Assembly (NCBI GenBank): GCA_030917025.1
Contig: JAUPVN010000072.1
Span: forward strand, 1-35,042
DNA length: 35,042 bases
Direction of reading: 5' to 3'
Source: Patescibacteria group bacterium
GTDB lineage: Bacteria > Patescibacteriota > Saccharimonadia > Saccharimonadales > CAIOMD01
Part shown: positions 23,631-31,416 of the stretch, piece by piece
Position numbering within the stretch: the stretch's first letter is position 1
Layout of the letters: each line of letters opens with the position of its first letter
Notes under the pieces: generated by a model
Databases searched by the model: none
What the model saw: only the letters and a program-made list of their open reading frames with translations
What the model was told of the DNA's origin: nothing
Program-made: the position numbers and the translations under genes

Positions 23631-25642
23631 TGGATCATTCCATGCACGAAGGTCATCATGAATCTCATGACCACGATAAGCACGCGGGTCATAATCCAGA
23701 TATGTTTAAGAAAAAATTTTGGCTAAGCTTTGCCTTAACAATCCCTGTACTTATTTTCTCTGAAACAATTCAGGAACTTTTTAATTACACAGCACCTACG
23801 TTTCCAGTAAGCGAATGGATTCCAGCTATTTTGGGCACAATCATCTTTTTCTACGGCGGACTCGTATTCCTAAAGAGCGCAAAAGCTGAGCTATCTACTA
23901 GACAGCCCGGCATGATGACCCTTATCTCGTTAGCCATTACTGTCGCATTCGGCTATAGCATTGCGGTGTCGTTTGGGCTACAAGGCATGGATTTCTGGTG
24001 GGAACTAGCAACGTTAGTAACCATCATGCTCTTGGGGCACTGGTTAGAGATGGCTTCAGTGCAAAATGCACAAGGTGCATTAAAAGAACTGGCAAAACTA
24101 TTGCCTGATGAAGCTGAACTAATGACAAAAAATGGTACTAAAATAGTCACAGTCGCAAGTTTGAAAGTCGGCGATCTTGTATTGGTTCGCCCTGGCTCGA
24201 CTATTCCTACAGACGGCATCGTTATTAAAGGTGAGTCCAAGGTCAATGAATCAATGCTTACGGGTGAATCGAAACCTGTTAGCAAGCTTATGAAATCACT
24301 CGTTATTGGTGGTGCAATAAATGGAAGTGGTGCCCTCACTATTAAAGTCACAAAAGTTGGAGAAGATACTGCGCTCGCTGGAATTATGAAATTGGTTGCT
24401 GATGCACAGAACAGTAAGTCAAAAACACAGATTGTGGCTGACCGTGCAGCATTCTACTTAACATTTATTGCACTAGGCGCAGCGATACTTACTGCAATCG
24501 GCTGGACATTCTTCAGCGACCAGTCTGCTTCATTTATTCTTGAAAGAGTAGTAACCGTTCTTGTTATAGCTTGTCCACACGCACTCGGCCTTGCAGTGCC
24601 TCTTGTTACAGCTATCTCAACTACTCTCGCCGCAAAGAATGGTCTGCTCGTTCGTGAGCGTATGGCGCTCGAATCAGCAAGAAACATTGACGTCGTATTA
24701 TTCGATAAGACAGGAACACTGACCAAGGGTGAACAAGGAGTCGTCGATATCATTACTGATGGCGCAAAAGTTAACGATGTACTCGCTTTGGCCGCTTCAG
24801 TTGAACTTGAATCGGAGCATCCTATCGCAAAAGCAATTGTAACTTTTGCGAAAGGTAAAAAGCTGCAACTTAGCACCGCAAAAAAGTTTTCGGCAATGTC
24901 TGGTCGTGGTGCCAGAGCTACAGTCGGAGCCGATTTAGTGCACGTAGGTGGCCCAAGACTAATCGAGGAACTATCGCTGAAGTTAACTTCTAGCCTATTG
25001 AATGCTGCAACCAGTGCGAGTAATGATGGCAAGACAGTGGTTTATATCATCAAATCAAAAAAGGTTATCGGAGCAATTATGCTAGCCGATGTAATTCGAC
25101 CAGAATCGAAAGAAGCTGTCAAAACATTGCAAAAAGCTGGAAAGCGAGTAGCTATGCTAACTGGTGACGCCAAGGGTGTTGCCGCATGGGTATCGAAAGA
25201 ACTTGGAATTACAGAGTTCTTTGCTGAAGTTTTGCCTGAGCATAAAGCAGATGTTGTTAAAAAGCTTCAAGCCGATGGTAGCAAAGTTGCTATGGTCGGT
25301 GATGGGGTAAACGACGCCCCCGCACTCACACAAGCAGACGTAGGCATAGCTATTGGGGCTGGTACAGACGTCGCCATTGAATCTGCTGGAATTGTACTGG
25401 CTAGCAGTGATCCACGTGGTGTTGCAAAAATTGTCATCCTCTCAAAAGCTACTTACAGAAAAATGATTCAGAATTTGGCTTGGGCAACGGGCTACAACGC
25501 CATTGCTATACCACTAGCTGCAGGTGTGACGGCTGGATTAGGTTTTGTACTTTCTCCAGCTATAGGTGCAGTGCTCATGTCGCTTTCTACTATCATAGTA
25601 GCAGTTAACGCTCAATTCTTAAGGAAGTTGGATTTAGGGTAA
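23630..25642 (+). CDS. copB: CopB-type copper-exporting P-type ATPase
   Basis: 670 residues, P1B-type pump. His-rich N-terminus (MDHSMHEGHHESHDHDKHAGH; about nine His in 21 residues) instead of a CxxC domain; TGES actuator loop; membrane metal motif CPH (315-317), which defines the CopB (P1B-3) group; phosphorylation DKTGT (Asp359); ATP-binding SEHPIAKAI; GDGVNDAPAL (about 557). Last helices carry NAIAIPLAAG and MSLSTIIVAVNA. It expels copper from the cytosol. It is second in the csoR operon. Codon use differs clearly from the window's housekeeping genes. Confidence 0.93.
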   Translation: MDHSMHEGHHESHDHDKHAGHNPDMFKKKFWLSFALTIPVLIFSETIQELFNYTAPTFPVSEWIPAILGTIIFFYGGLVFLKSAKAELSTRQPGMMTLISLAITVAFGYSIAVSFGLQGMDFWWELATLVTIMLLGHWLEMASVQNAQGALKELAKLLPDEAELMTKNGTKIVTVASLKVGDLVLVRPGSTIPTDGIVIKGESKVNESMLTGESKPVSKLMKSLVIGGAINGSGALTIKVTKVGEDTALAGIMKLVADAQNSKSKTQIVADRAAFYLTFIALGAAILTAIGWTFFSDQSASFILERVVTVLVIACPHALGLAVPLVTAISTTLAAKNGLLVRERMALESARNIDVVLFDKTGTLTKGEQGVVDIITDGAKVNDVLALAASVELESEHPIAKAIVTFAKGKKLQLSTAKKFSAMSGRGARATVGADLVHVGGPRLIEELSLKLTSSLLNAATSASNDGKTVVYIIKSKKVIGAIMLADVIRPESKEAVKTLQKAGKRVAMLTGDAKGVAAWVSKELGITEFFAEVLPEHKADVVKKLQADGSKVAMVGDGVNDAPALTQADVGIAIGAGTDVAIESAGIVLASSDPRGVAKIVILSKATYRKMIQNLAWATGYNAIAIPLAAGVTAGLGFVLSPAIGAVLMSLSTIIVAVNAQFLRKLDLG

Positions 25643-25651
25643 AATATAGGT

Positions 25652-26011
25652 ATGAAGAAGCTAATAACTGGCATCATTACAGTCTTTACAGTCCTACTGT
25701 TCAACACGTTTGGCTCGGCTCTACATGCATCAGCAATGCCAATGGCATCTCACGAAATGGGTAGCATGAACCATGAAACTAGCAGTTCGACGTCCTGTGC
25801 AACACTATGTCGTACGGCTGTTATAAATAAAGAAGATATTCTCAATTTAGAAAATGATGAAGAGAACGATGAGCCAACAATACCGTTTTACGCTCAGGGT
25901 GAAGTTTTTAAGTTCAGCGAGATTCATGTAAATCAAAGGATCTATGCTGATTCTGTTAAGCCACCCCCAAAGATACCGATATATATTCTGTACAGTGTAT
26001 TTAGAGTCTAG
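25652..26011 (+). CDS. Small secreted Met/His-rich protein, unrecognised
   Basis: 119 residues. Signal peptide MKKLITGIITVFTVLLFNTFGSALHASA, cut as MKKLITGIITVFTVLLF plus a short polar end, then a Met/His patch (MPMASHEMGSMNHE), a CATLC pair and an acidic NLENDEENDEP linker. The Met/His/Cys patch next to copB suggests copper binding outside the membrane; this is inference. The start lies 9 bp after copB, and TAAAAT ends 6 nt before the ATG, so a leaderless internal promoter is also possible. Confidence 0.7.
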   Translation: MKKLITGIITVFTVLLFNTFGSALHASAMPMASHEMGSMNHETSSSTSCATLCRTAVINKEDILNLENDEENDEPTIPFYAQGEVFKFSEIHVNQRIYADSVKPPPKIPIYILYSVFRV

Positions 26012-26060
26012 GATTTGTTTGTTAGTTCAAGCAATATCTTTAATTTAACGTGGAGAATAT

Positions 26061-26747
26061 ATGAAGAAGAAAACCAATAAGAACAACATCGTTATAGTGG
26101 CAACTGTCGCAATCGTGGCTATTGCAGGAGTCAGTGTCTACGCAATTAGTAACAATGACGATGGGATGATGGGCAACAACAATATGATGGGTGAAAACTC
26201 GTCACAGCAAGTAAGTTCAAGCAGTCTAGTAGACAAAAACTCGGCTGATTACAAAATGTACAGCGAACTTACTGGTGACGACTATGACCGTATGTTTATC
26301 GCCAATATGATTGAGCACCACAAGGGTGCGGTTGATATGGCAAAGTTAGCAAAGACTAACGCAAAGCACCAAGAACTAAAAGACATGGCTGATGATATAA
26401 TTTCAGCTCAAACCAAAGAAATTACCGATATGGAAAGCTGGCAAACAGCTTGGAGTTACCCATCAAGTAGCGGAGAAATGATGATGGATCATTCAGCTAT
26501 GGGAATGATGGCAGATATGGGACAAATGACTGAAGAGCTAAAAGGACTTACCGGCGATGCGTTTGATAAAGCTTTCCTAGCTTCAATGATAGAACACCAC
26601 CAATCAGCAATAAATATGTCATATCCTGGTCAGACAAACGCAAAGCATGACGAAGTAAAAACATTAACAAAAGCTATTGTAGCTGCTCAGAGTAGTGAAA
26701 TTGCACAGATGAAACAATGGCAAAAAGACTGGGGCTACGCAAACTAG
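26061..26747 (+). CDS. Membrane-anchored DUF305 protein
   Basis: 228 residues. One N-terminal helix (about 8-29) anchors it, followed by a Met/Asn-rich linker and a duplicated DUF305 fold: FIANMIEHHKGAVDMAKLA and FLASMIEHHQSAINMSYPG, each ending in IVAAQSSEIAQMKQW-type helices. DUF305 proteins are ferritin-like and often travel with copper genes (CopM is the known periplasmic example). Preceded by GGAGAATAT, the same ribosome-site sequence as the next gene, so both may have been acquired as a unit. Confidence 0.9.
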   Translation: MKKKTNKNNIVIVATVAIVAIAGVSVYAISNNDDGMMGNNNMMGENSSQQVSSSSLVDKNSADYKMYSELTGDDYDRMFIANMIEHHKGAVDMAKLAKTNAKHQELKDMADDIISAQTKEITDMESWQTAWSYPSSSGEMMMDHSAMGMMADMGQMTEELKGLTGDAFDKAFLASMIEHHQSAINMSYPGQTNAKHDEVKTLTKAIVAAQSSEIAQMKQWQKDWGYAN

Positions 26748-26812
26748 AACACAGATTCTATAAGTGTATATATCATAGAAATATTAAATATTAATAAACA
26801 CTCGGAGAATAT

Positions 26813-27433
26813 ATGAAAACCCCAGAACTTAGAAGGCCAAATAAAGCCGTAATAGGCATTACGGGCATATTGATTGGTATGTTGGTAATATTGGGCATAA
26901 GATTTGTGTCTTATGAACCACCAAAAGATGTACACTATCATGCCAACTTTGCTGTCTATGTTGATGGCAAGCAAGAGCAGTTTAGTAACCCATTACTTTA
27001 CGAAGAAATTTCTGAATGTAGCATAAGTACTGAAGAGAAACCAGGTGAACGTGCACATTTACATGAAAATATTAAAGATGTAGTTCATGTGGAAGATAGC
27101 GCAGTAACTTGGGGAAATTTTTTCCAGAACATAAATTGGAATGTCAGTGACAAGTATTTAGATACTTCTGACGTACTGTTAGTTAACAACGACACAAAAA
27201 AAGTGACCTATATATTAAACGGTGAAGAAGTCAGCAATATAACTAACAAAGTTATTGGAGATAAAGATAGGTTGTTAGTAAGTTACGGTTCGTCGACAAA
27301 AGACGAGTTGAGTAAACAGTTTGATACAGTTGCTACGACTGCAGAAAAGTACAATATTACAAAAGACCCAGCATCATGCAGCGGTGGTCATAGCGAAGAC
27401 AGCATAAAAGACAGGTTGAAGCATTTGTTTTAA
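26813..27433 (+). CDS. Membrane-anchored His-rich extracytoplasmic protein
   Basis: 206 residues. One membrane helix (about 12-31), then an outside domain starting VHYHANFAVYVDG, with ERAHLHENIKDVVHVEDSAVTWGNF; I remember this HYHANF...HLH...VVHV pattern from hypothetical proteins of CPR bacteria and archaea. The clustered His residues suggest metal binding. It ends in a CSGGHSEDS tail. A 65-bp gap separates it from the DUF305 gene. No enzyme function is assigned. Confidence 0.7.
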   Translation: MKTPELRRPNKAVIGITGILIGMLVILGIRFVSYEPPKDVHYHANFAVYVDGKQEQFSNPLLYEEISECSISTEEKPGERAHLHENIKDVVHVEDSAVTWGNFFQNINWNVSDKYLDTSDVLLVNNDTKKVTYILNGEEVSNITNKVIGDKDRLLVSYGSSTKDELSKQFDTVATTAEKYNITKDPASCSGGHSEDSIKDRLKHLF

Positions 27434-27467
27434 TAATAACTATAGTTAAAAGAAGTAATCCAAGAGT

Positions 27468-28751
27468 CTATCTATAGAACTCTAGTTCGCCATCCTTTAT
27501 TTGCAACATAGGACCCATGTTTGATGCTAAGAATGTTCTCTCACTATCCGTGCCGTCAGCAAGTACATATCGAGCATACTCAATGAATGGATTATCTAGT
27601 TTTTGATCGATTTTGTAGTGAGTAAGTATAGTTTTAGTTGTATAGAAGTGTTTGTCGACCCTTGCTCTAAGTTTTTCGGTTATTTTTATGTCCTCGTGAT
27701 GTTTCTCAATAAAACCCTGCATCAATTCACAAAGTCTTTCTTCATTCACATATTTCTCGGCACAGTTTGGGTCTTTACGTCTTGTGCAGTTGTAGTATAC
27801 GAATCTTTTTACGTCACCATTTTTTAGCGTCTTGAATTTGTCTTGTGCTGTGATATCTGCAGTACACCGTCCACACTTCAATAGTCCTCGGAAGGCGAAT
27901 GTCTTTGACCCCCACACACCCTTGTTTACACCTCTCGTTTCTTGCACTAGATCGAATAGCTCTTTAGATATAAGTGGTTTATGAGCACCTGTATACCATG
28001 GTGCATCAGGTGCTTCGGGATATTGAAATTTACCGTAGTAAAAGGACGTGCCGAGAATCACTAGTATTTGGCTCACACTAATTGGTTTGCCCGAACGGTT
28101 GGTGAAGCCTTGCTCATCAAGCCATGCTTTTATCCTGCGACCGCTCCAACGCTCATACCCAGCTTTTTGAAAAGCTTCGATAATTAGTTCCGATCTATCA
28201 GGGTCGAGGATTATGTCGTTAACACCTGCGAATGCTCGATTCATGTATCCAAGTGGTGCAACGCCTGGTCGCCAACCCATCTCGCATTTGTTTCTAATGC
28301 CTCGTTTGACGTTAATACTTTTGTTATCATTCTCAAGTTTGGCTTGCGAACAAAGAATCATTAGCAAGAACTTCTCATTCGGGTTATTTGTGAACGTCTG
28401 CGAGTAAGTACGGATATGTAGTAGCTTGCCTTGATCCATGAGGTCAACAACCGATCCAAGGTCGCCAGCATTCCTACTCAGTCGATCGGGTGCCCATGTG
28501 AGGACGGCATTATATTCTTCGCTTGCTAAGCCCTTAAGTAATTTGTTGTATACGGGTCTTTTGCCAGAATCTTTAGCAGAGTGACTCTCCTGAAGCTCGC
28601 AGACTATCTGCAACCCTTCACTTTCGGCTAGTGCTCTCATTTCGTTAAGTTGTGAGTCAATCGACATTGCCTGACGCTCGTCGCTCTCAGAGCTTTTACG
28701 AGCATACAGGCAATATCTTAATGTCGGTTGACTGTCCAGCATGGCAAGCAC
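27468..28751 (-). CDS. Large serine recombinase
   Basis: 427 residues. Resolvase domain with catalytic Ser20 in YARKSSESD and the TWAPDRLSRN arginine motif; recombinase domain with GYMNRAFAG and the HTH-like SGRRIKAWLDEQGF; zinc ribbon with CGRC and a distant CTRR-C pair (about 290-330); helical C-terminal end. Phage-type and island-type integrases share this layout. Start is GTG at 28751 or ATG at 28742. It is probably the enzyme that moved the island, though it may only be one of its parts. Confidence 0.9.
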   Translation of the reverse strand: MLAMLDSQPTLRYCLYARKSSESDERQAMSIDSQLNEMRALAESEGLQIVCELQESHSAKDSGKRPVYNKLLKGLASEEYNAVLTWAPDRLSRNAGDLGSVVDLMDQGKLLHIRTYSQTFTNNPNEKFLLMILCSQAKLENDNKSINVKRGIRNKCEMGWRPGVAPLGYMNRAFAGVNDIILDPDRSELIIEAFQKAGYERWSGRRIKAWLDEQGFTNRSGKPISVSQILVILGTSFYYGKFQYPEAPDAPWYTGAHKPLISKELFDLVQETRGVNKGVWGSKTFAFRGLLKCGRCTADITAQDKFKTLKNGDVKRFVYYNCTRRKDPNCAEKYVNEERLCELMQGFIEKHHEDIKITEKLRARVDKHFYTTKTILTHYKIDQKLDNPFIEYARYVLADGTDSERTFLASNMGPMLQIKDGELEFYR

Positions 28752-28790
28752 AACAGTACCGCTGCACCCCAGTTAAGTCTAGTCTATTAT

Positions 28791-29120
28791 CTAAAGATAT
28801 TTAGGGAAAACACGCGTAAAACTATCGGCTGTTTCGACCAACCATTTGATTAGGTCTTTAGAATCGCTTTCGTCTAGAAAATCACCATCATGCGTAACGA
28901 TAATACGACTTGCTTTGCGTTCTGGTAATTCTTGCCAGTCCAAAGTAAACCCGAGTTTGGTTTCAATATCCTCTTTTTTAGAGAATAACTTATGAAATAG
29001 GTCTTTGTTATCGGGAATATAAAGTTCCATTGCTACTTGTTGTTCTTTTGAATTCAAAGTAGCACTGAGGTGAGCCTGTGATGATCCTACTCTAATGTTC
29101 TGCCAATGTTGGGGAGCCAA
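28791..29120 (-). pseudogene. C-terminal remnant of a DUF4268 protein
   Basis: 109 residues matching the end of DUF4268 proteins: IRVGSSQAHLSATL, VAMELYIP, LFSKKEDIETKLGF and LPERKASRII. The family's usual N-terminal part is missing, and only a TTG near 29120 could start it. The frame stays open upstream across a terminator hairpin with no start codon, so it is more likely a leftover from deletion than an intact gene. It lies 39 bp from the recombinase. Confidence 0.6.
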
Positions 29121-29134
29121 GCTGGAATAGACGA

Positions 29135-29166
29135 AGTCAGAACTGTGAAAATGGTTCTGACTTTTT
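29135..29166 (+). terminator. Terminator-like hairpin on the plus strand
   Basis: Perfect 9-bp stem AGTCAGAAC/GTTCTGACT, 10-nt loop, then TTTT. No plus-strand gene precedes it, so it is probably a leftover of a lost transcription unit. Confidence 0.6.
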
Positions 29167-29221
29167 GTATACCCAGAATAGAAATGAAACCGTCTATTTA
29201 ATATGTGAACAGTGTTGATTG

Positions 29222-30202
29222 CTAGAACAGGAAGTTAATAATCCAGCCGATGATAATTATTCCTGTTGTAACCACTCCAAAATACATTGCAAGTAGCTTT
29301 AAGCTCATAACTTTTTTAAGTATCAACGCTTCGGGCAAAGACAAGCCAACGGTCGCCATCATAAAGACTAGTGCGGTGCCAATAGGTACGCCCTTGATAA
29401 CCAGTGCTTGCATGATAGGAATCACACCTACGGCGTTGGAATAGAGCGGTACAGCCACGATGGTGGCAATGGGTACTGTCCACCATGCACCGTTACTAAG
29501 TGTGTTTTCAAAAAAGTCTTGTGGTACATAACCGTGTATTGCTGCACCAATGGCTATACCGATAAGTACATAAGGAATCAATTTTTTGGTTAGCTGCAAT
29601 CCTTCTGACCACCACAACTTCATAAGCTCTCTTTTAGGTTGCTTAACAACAGCACCACCCATGCCTGTTCTAACGTGCTTGCTTATTTCTAAGATGTCGG
29701 GGCTAATGTGTTTTTTAACGTTTATTCTGCTTAATACAAGTCCACCAATAACTCCAACTGTCATGGCAGCAAGAACATAGTAAATCGTTAGCTTAAAACC
29801 AAAGAGCCCAATAAATAATGCTATCGCAGCTTCATTGATGAGCGGAGACGTTATTAGGAAAGTGAATGTAACGCCAATAGGTATGCCAGCACCTAAAAAG
29901 CCTACGAATAATGGGATTGATGAGCACGAGCAGAACGGTGTAATTGCCCCAAACATAGCGGCTAGAATGTAATCTAGCCCATACCATTTTCGTTTCTGCA
30001 AAAAGTCACGTATTTTTTCTAGCGGCAAATAGTAGCGGATCATAGCCATCAAGTAGTTGATGACAAGTAGTAGCAAGAGAATCTTTAGGCTGTCATAGAT
30101 AAAGAAATTCAAAGCATCGGCTATTTTAGAGCCGTGTTCGAGTGAAAGCAGATTGTATATAACCCAGTCAGCAAAAGCTTGCAAGGGCTGAAAGATACTC
30201 AT
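29222..30202 (-). CDS. Putative permease (DUF318/ArsP-like)
   Basis: 326 residues, about eight membrane helices. GAITPFCSCSSIPLFVG (Cys91, Cys93) and FLITSPLINEAAIA are the conserved motif of the family that includes the organoarsenical exporter ArsP; the second half has VAVPLYSNAVGVIPIMQAL and GTALVFMMATVGLSLPEALI. It is third in an arsR-thioredoxin-permease operon, a common trio. Arsenic efflux is likely but the substrate is not proven. There is no Shine-Dalgarno; the gap to the thioredoxin gene is 23 bp. Confidence 0.85.
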   Translation of the reverse strand: MSIFQPLQAFADWVIYNLLSLEHGSKIADALNFFIYDSLKILLLLLVINYLMAMIRYYLPLEKIRDFLQKRKWYGLDYILAAMFGAITPFCSCSSIPLFVGFLGAGIPIGVTFTFLITSPLINEAAIALFIGLFGFKLTIYYVLAAMTVGVIGGLVLSRINVKKHISPDILEISKHVRTGMGGAVVKQPKRELMKLWWSEGLQLTKKLIPYVLIGIAIGAAIHGYVPQDFFENTLSNGAWWTVPIATIVAVPLYSNAVGVIPIMQALVIKGVPIGTALVFMMATVGLSLPEALILKKVMSLKLLAMYFGVVTTGIIIIGWIINFLF

Positions 30203-30225
30203 AGTGTTAATTTTCGGTTAGCTTA

Positions 30226-30480
30226 TTATTTATTTGCTGTCTCAAGAATCAGGTTCTTAATCTTCTGTGTACTAGGGCTGTAGCCAACCATAGCAATCTT
30301 GCCATCAACAACTAATGCTGGTGACTGCATTAAGCCTAGCTCTAATAAACGCTTCATACCGTCTTGATTGGTGATGTAGATTACTTCGGCACTTTCGCCA
30401 ATTTCAGCAGCAGCTACTCGCGTTATCTTGTGTAGCTGTTGGCATGTTGCACATCCCGTTCCTACAACTTCGATTTTCAT
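30226..30480 (-). CDS. Thioredoxin-like small redox protein
   Basis: 84 residues. MKIEVVGTGCATC with a CxxC pair (Cys10, Cys13), then SPALVVDGKIAMVGY (cis-Pro loop) and a final helix. This is the small thioredoxin-fold type usually named redox-active disulfide protein 2, often coded beside ArsR and DUF318 permeases. A strong AAGGAG site precedes the ATG and lies inside arsR; the first 77 bp of the gene overlap the end of arsR in another frame. Confidence 0.88.
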   Translation of the reverse strand: MKIEVVGTGCATCQQLHKITRVAAAEIGESAEVIYITNQDGMKRLLELGLMQSPALVVDGKIAMVGYSPSTQKIKNLILETANK

Positions 30481-30808
30481 CTTGGTTCTCCTTTTTATTA
30501 GTTAACGAAAAAATAATATCCGTGACATATTTACCTTGTTCACTCAAAGCATAGTGCGTCTTAAGCCCTCGCTTTTCTGCAACTACTAAGTCGGCTTGCT
30601 TTAGGTCGGCAAGGTGATGGGAAATAAGGCTTTGGGATAGGTCGGTGGCGTGTTCTTCGAATTCACATACACAATGCTCGCCACCATCACGAAGTATGCA
30701 AAGTAAGCGTAATCGATTCTGTTCAGCCACTATTTTAAGCAAGCCCGAAAGATCTTGGATGTCTTTGGAGGCAGTAGAGGTATTATCGCAACAACTATAT
30801 GAACGCAT
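30404..30808 (-). CDS. arsR: ArsR-family metalloregulator
   Basis: 134 residues from the ATG at 30808 (a second ATG lies 6 nt upstream inside the promoter's -10). Winged helix with LLKIVAEQNRLRLLCIL, EHCVCEF (Cys46, Cys48, like ELCVCDL of arsenite sensors), LSQSLISHHLADLKQA recognition helix and a wing ending THYALS. Extra Cys pairs stand at both ends. It should repress arsR-thioredoxin-permease until As(III) or a similar metal binds. Its last 77 bp overlap the thioredoxin gene. Confidence 0.9.
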   Translation of the reverse strand: MRSYSCCDNTSTASKDIQDLSGLLKIVAEQNRLRLLCILRDGGEHCVCEFEEHATDLSQSLISHHLADLKQADLVVAEKRGLKTHYALSEQGKYVTDIIFSLTNKKENQDENRSCRNGMCNMPTATQDNASSCC

Positions 30809-30842
30809 ATTCATATATTACGCTTTGCTGATGTATTGTCAA
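30796..30842 (-). promoter_or_regulatory. arsR promoter with TATATGAA-N6-TTCATATA operator
   Basis: TTGACA (30842 to 30837), 16-nt spacer, TAATAT (30820 to 30815); start at 30808 coincides with the ATG. A perfect 8-bp inverted repeat TATATGAA-CGCATA-TTCATATA (30796-30817), the ArsR/SmtB 12-2-12 form, covers the -10, the transcription start and the start codon. Confidence 0.88.
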
Positions 30843-30910
30843 CTAATTGACTGCTAAATCTTGCTTTATTGCGGTTATGACATCCTCTATCGTTGTGAGC
30901 CAAGCATAAG

Positions 30911-30935
30911 CACTTTGTGAAAGCAAAGTGTTTTT
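30911..30935 (+). terminator. CACTTTG/CAAAGTG hairpin upstream of the small membrane gene
   Basis: Stem CACTTTG/CAAAGTG, loop TGAAAG, then TTTTTG. Looks like a terminator but has no plus-strand gene before it. The preceding bases CAAGCATAAG recur before the second hairpin at 31372. Confidence 0.55.
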
Positions 30936-30955
30936 GTTTGTGAGACAATGAGGCT

Positions 30956-31327
30956 ATGCAAGTTTTAGGTATCGCGCTATCTTTGTTTCTTCTGTTTTTT
31001 GCCATATTTCAATTACTTTTGGTTATGGGAGCGCCTTACGGCGAAGCTGCTTGGGGGGGACGGCAAGGAAAAATATTGCCTAGAAACTATCGCATCGCAA
31101 GTGCATTTTCTTGTTTATTCTTTATCATTTCGATTTTAGTAGTTTTATCAGCGACGGGGATAATTAATTTGTTTAGGTCGTCATTTGTAGGTGGCTACAT
31201 GTGGTTTTTAACTGTTTATCTAGGCTTAGGAATTATTATGAATGCAATCTCTAGAAGCAAAATAGAAAGATATTGGGCACCAGTTATAGCTGTAATGTTT
31301 ATTCTTTGCCTTATGATATTGCTTTAA
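30956..31327 (+). CDS. Small four-helix membrane protein, unrecognised
   Basis: 123 residues, four membrane helices (about 5-25, 46-68, 77-97, 104-122) and a GAPYGEAAWGGRQGKILPRNYR loop, cut as GAPYGEAAWGGRQG, after the first helix. I have seen the GAPxGEAAWGG loop in hypothetical membrane proteins of Firmicutes; function unknown. GACAAT ends 6 nt before the ATG, so translation is probably leaderless. It is flanked by two similar hairpins, which suggests it is a separately moving piece. Confidence 0.75.
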   Translation: MQVLGIALSLFLLFFAIFQLLLVMGAPYGEAAWGGRQGKILPRNYRIASAFSCLFFIISILVVLSATGIINLFRSSFVGGYMWFLTVYLGLGIIMNAISRSKIERYWAPVIAVMFILCLMILL

Positions 31328-31371
31328 TTATTTAATTTGCATCATGCCCACAATTGCTAGTCAAGCATAAT

Positions 31372-31394
31372 CACTTTGTAGCAGAGTGTTTTTT
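31372..31394 (+). terminator. Second CACTTTG-type hairpin
   Basis: Stem CACTTTG/CAGAGTG, loop TAG, then TTTTTT. It can end the 30956 gene's transcript, and its 5' flank CAAGCATAA matches that of the hairpin at 30911. Confidence 0.7.
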
Positions 31395-31404
31395 GTTTTC
31401 GGGG

Positions 31405-31410
31405 TATAAT
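31405..31410 (+). promoter_or_regulatory. -10 element of the NUDIX gene
   Basis: Perfect TATAAT, ending 6 nt before the ATG at 31417: a leaderless start. No -35 can be seen in the hairpin's T tract. Confidence 0.65.
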
Positions 31411-31416
31411 TATATT

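Larger units (their letters stand above)
23090..30860. mobile_element. Putative metal-resistance island between tRNA-Asn and about 30.9 kb
   Basis: Next to a tRNA, this stretch holds a serine recombinase, two metal-sensing regulator operons, exporters and a gene remnant. Codon use shifts toward ATC, CTC, GTC and CGT compared with the ATA/TTA/AGA style on both sides. No flanking att repeat of the tRNA 3' end was found, and the right edge is a guess, so it may be a composite of several insertions. Confidence 0.45.

Noticed and set aside
26744..26974. 76-residue minus-strand frame over the 26813 gene
   Set aside because: It lies antisense to a clearly coding gene start and has no ribosome site or recognisable features.
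23015..30860. Direct repeat of the tRNA 3' end as a right attachment site
   Set aside because: No second copy of the T-arm/acceptor end was found to the right; only a diverged piece at about 23240. Serine recombinases also need no long repeat.
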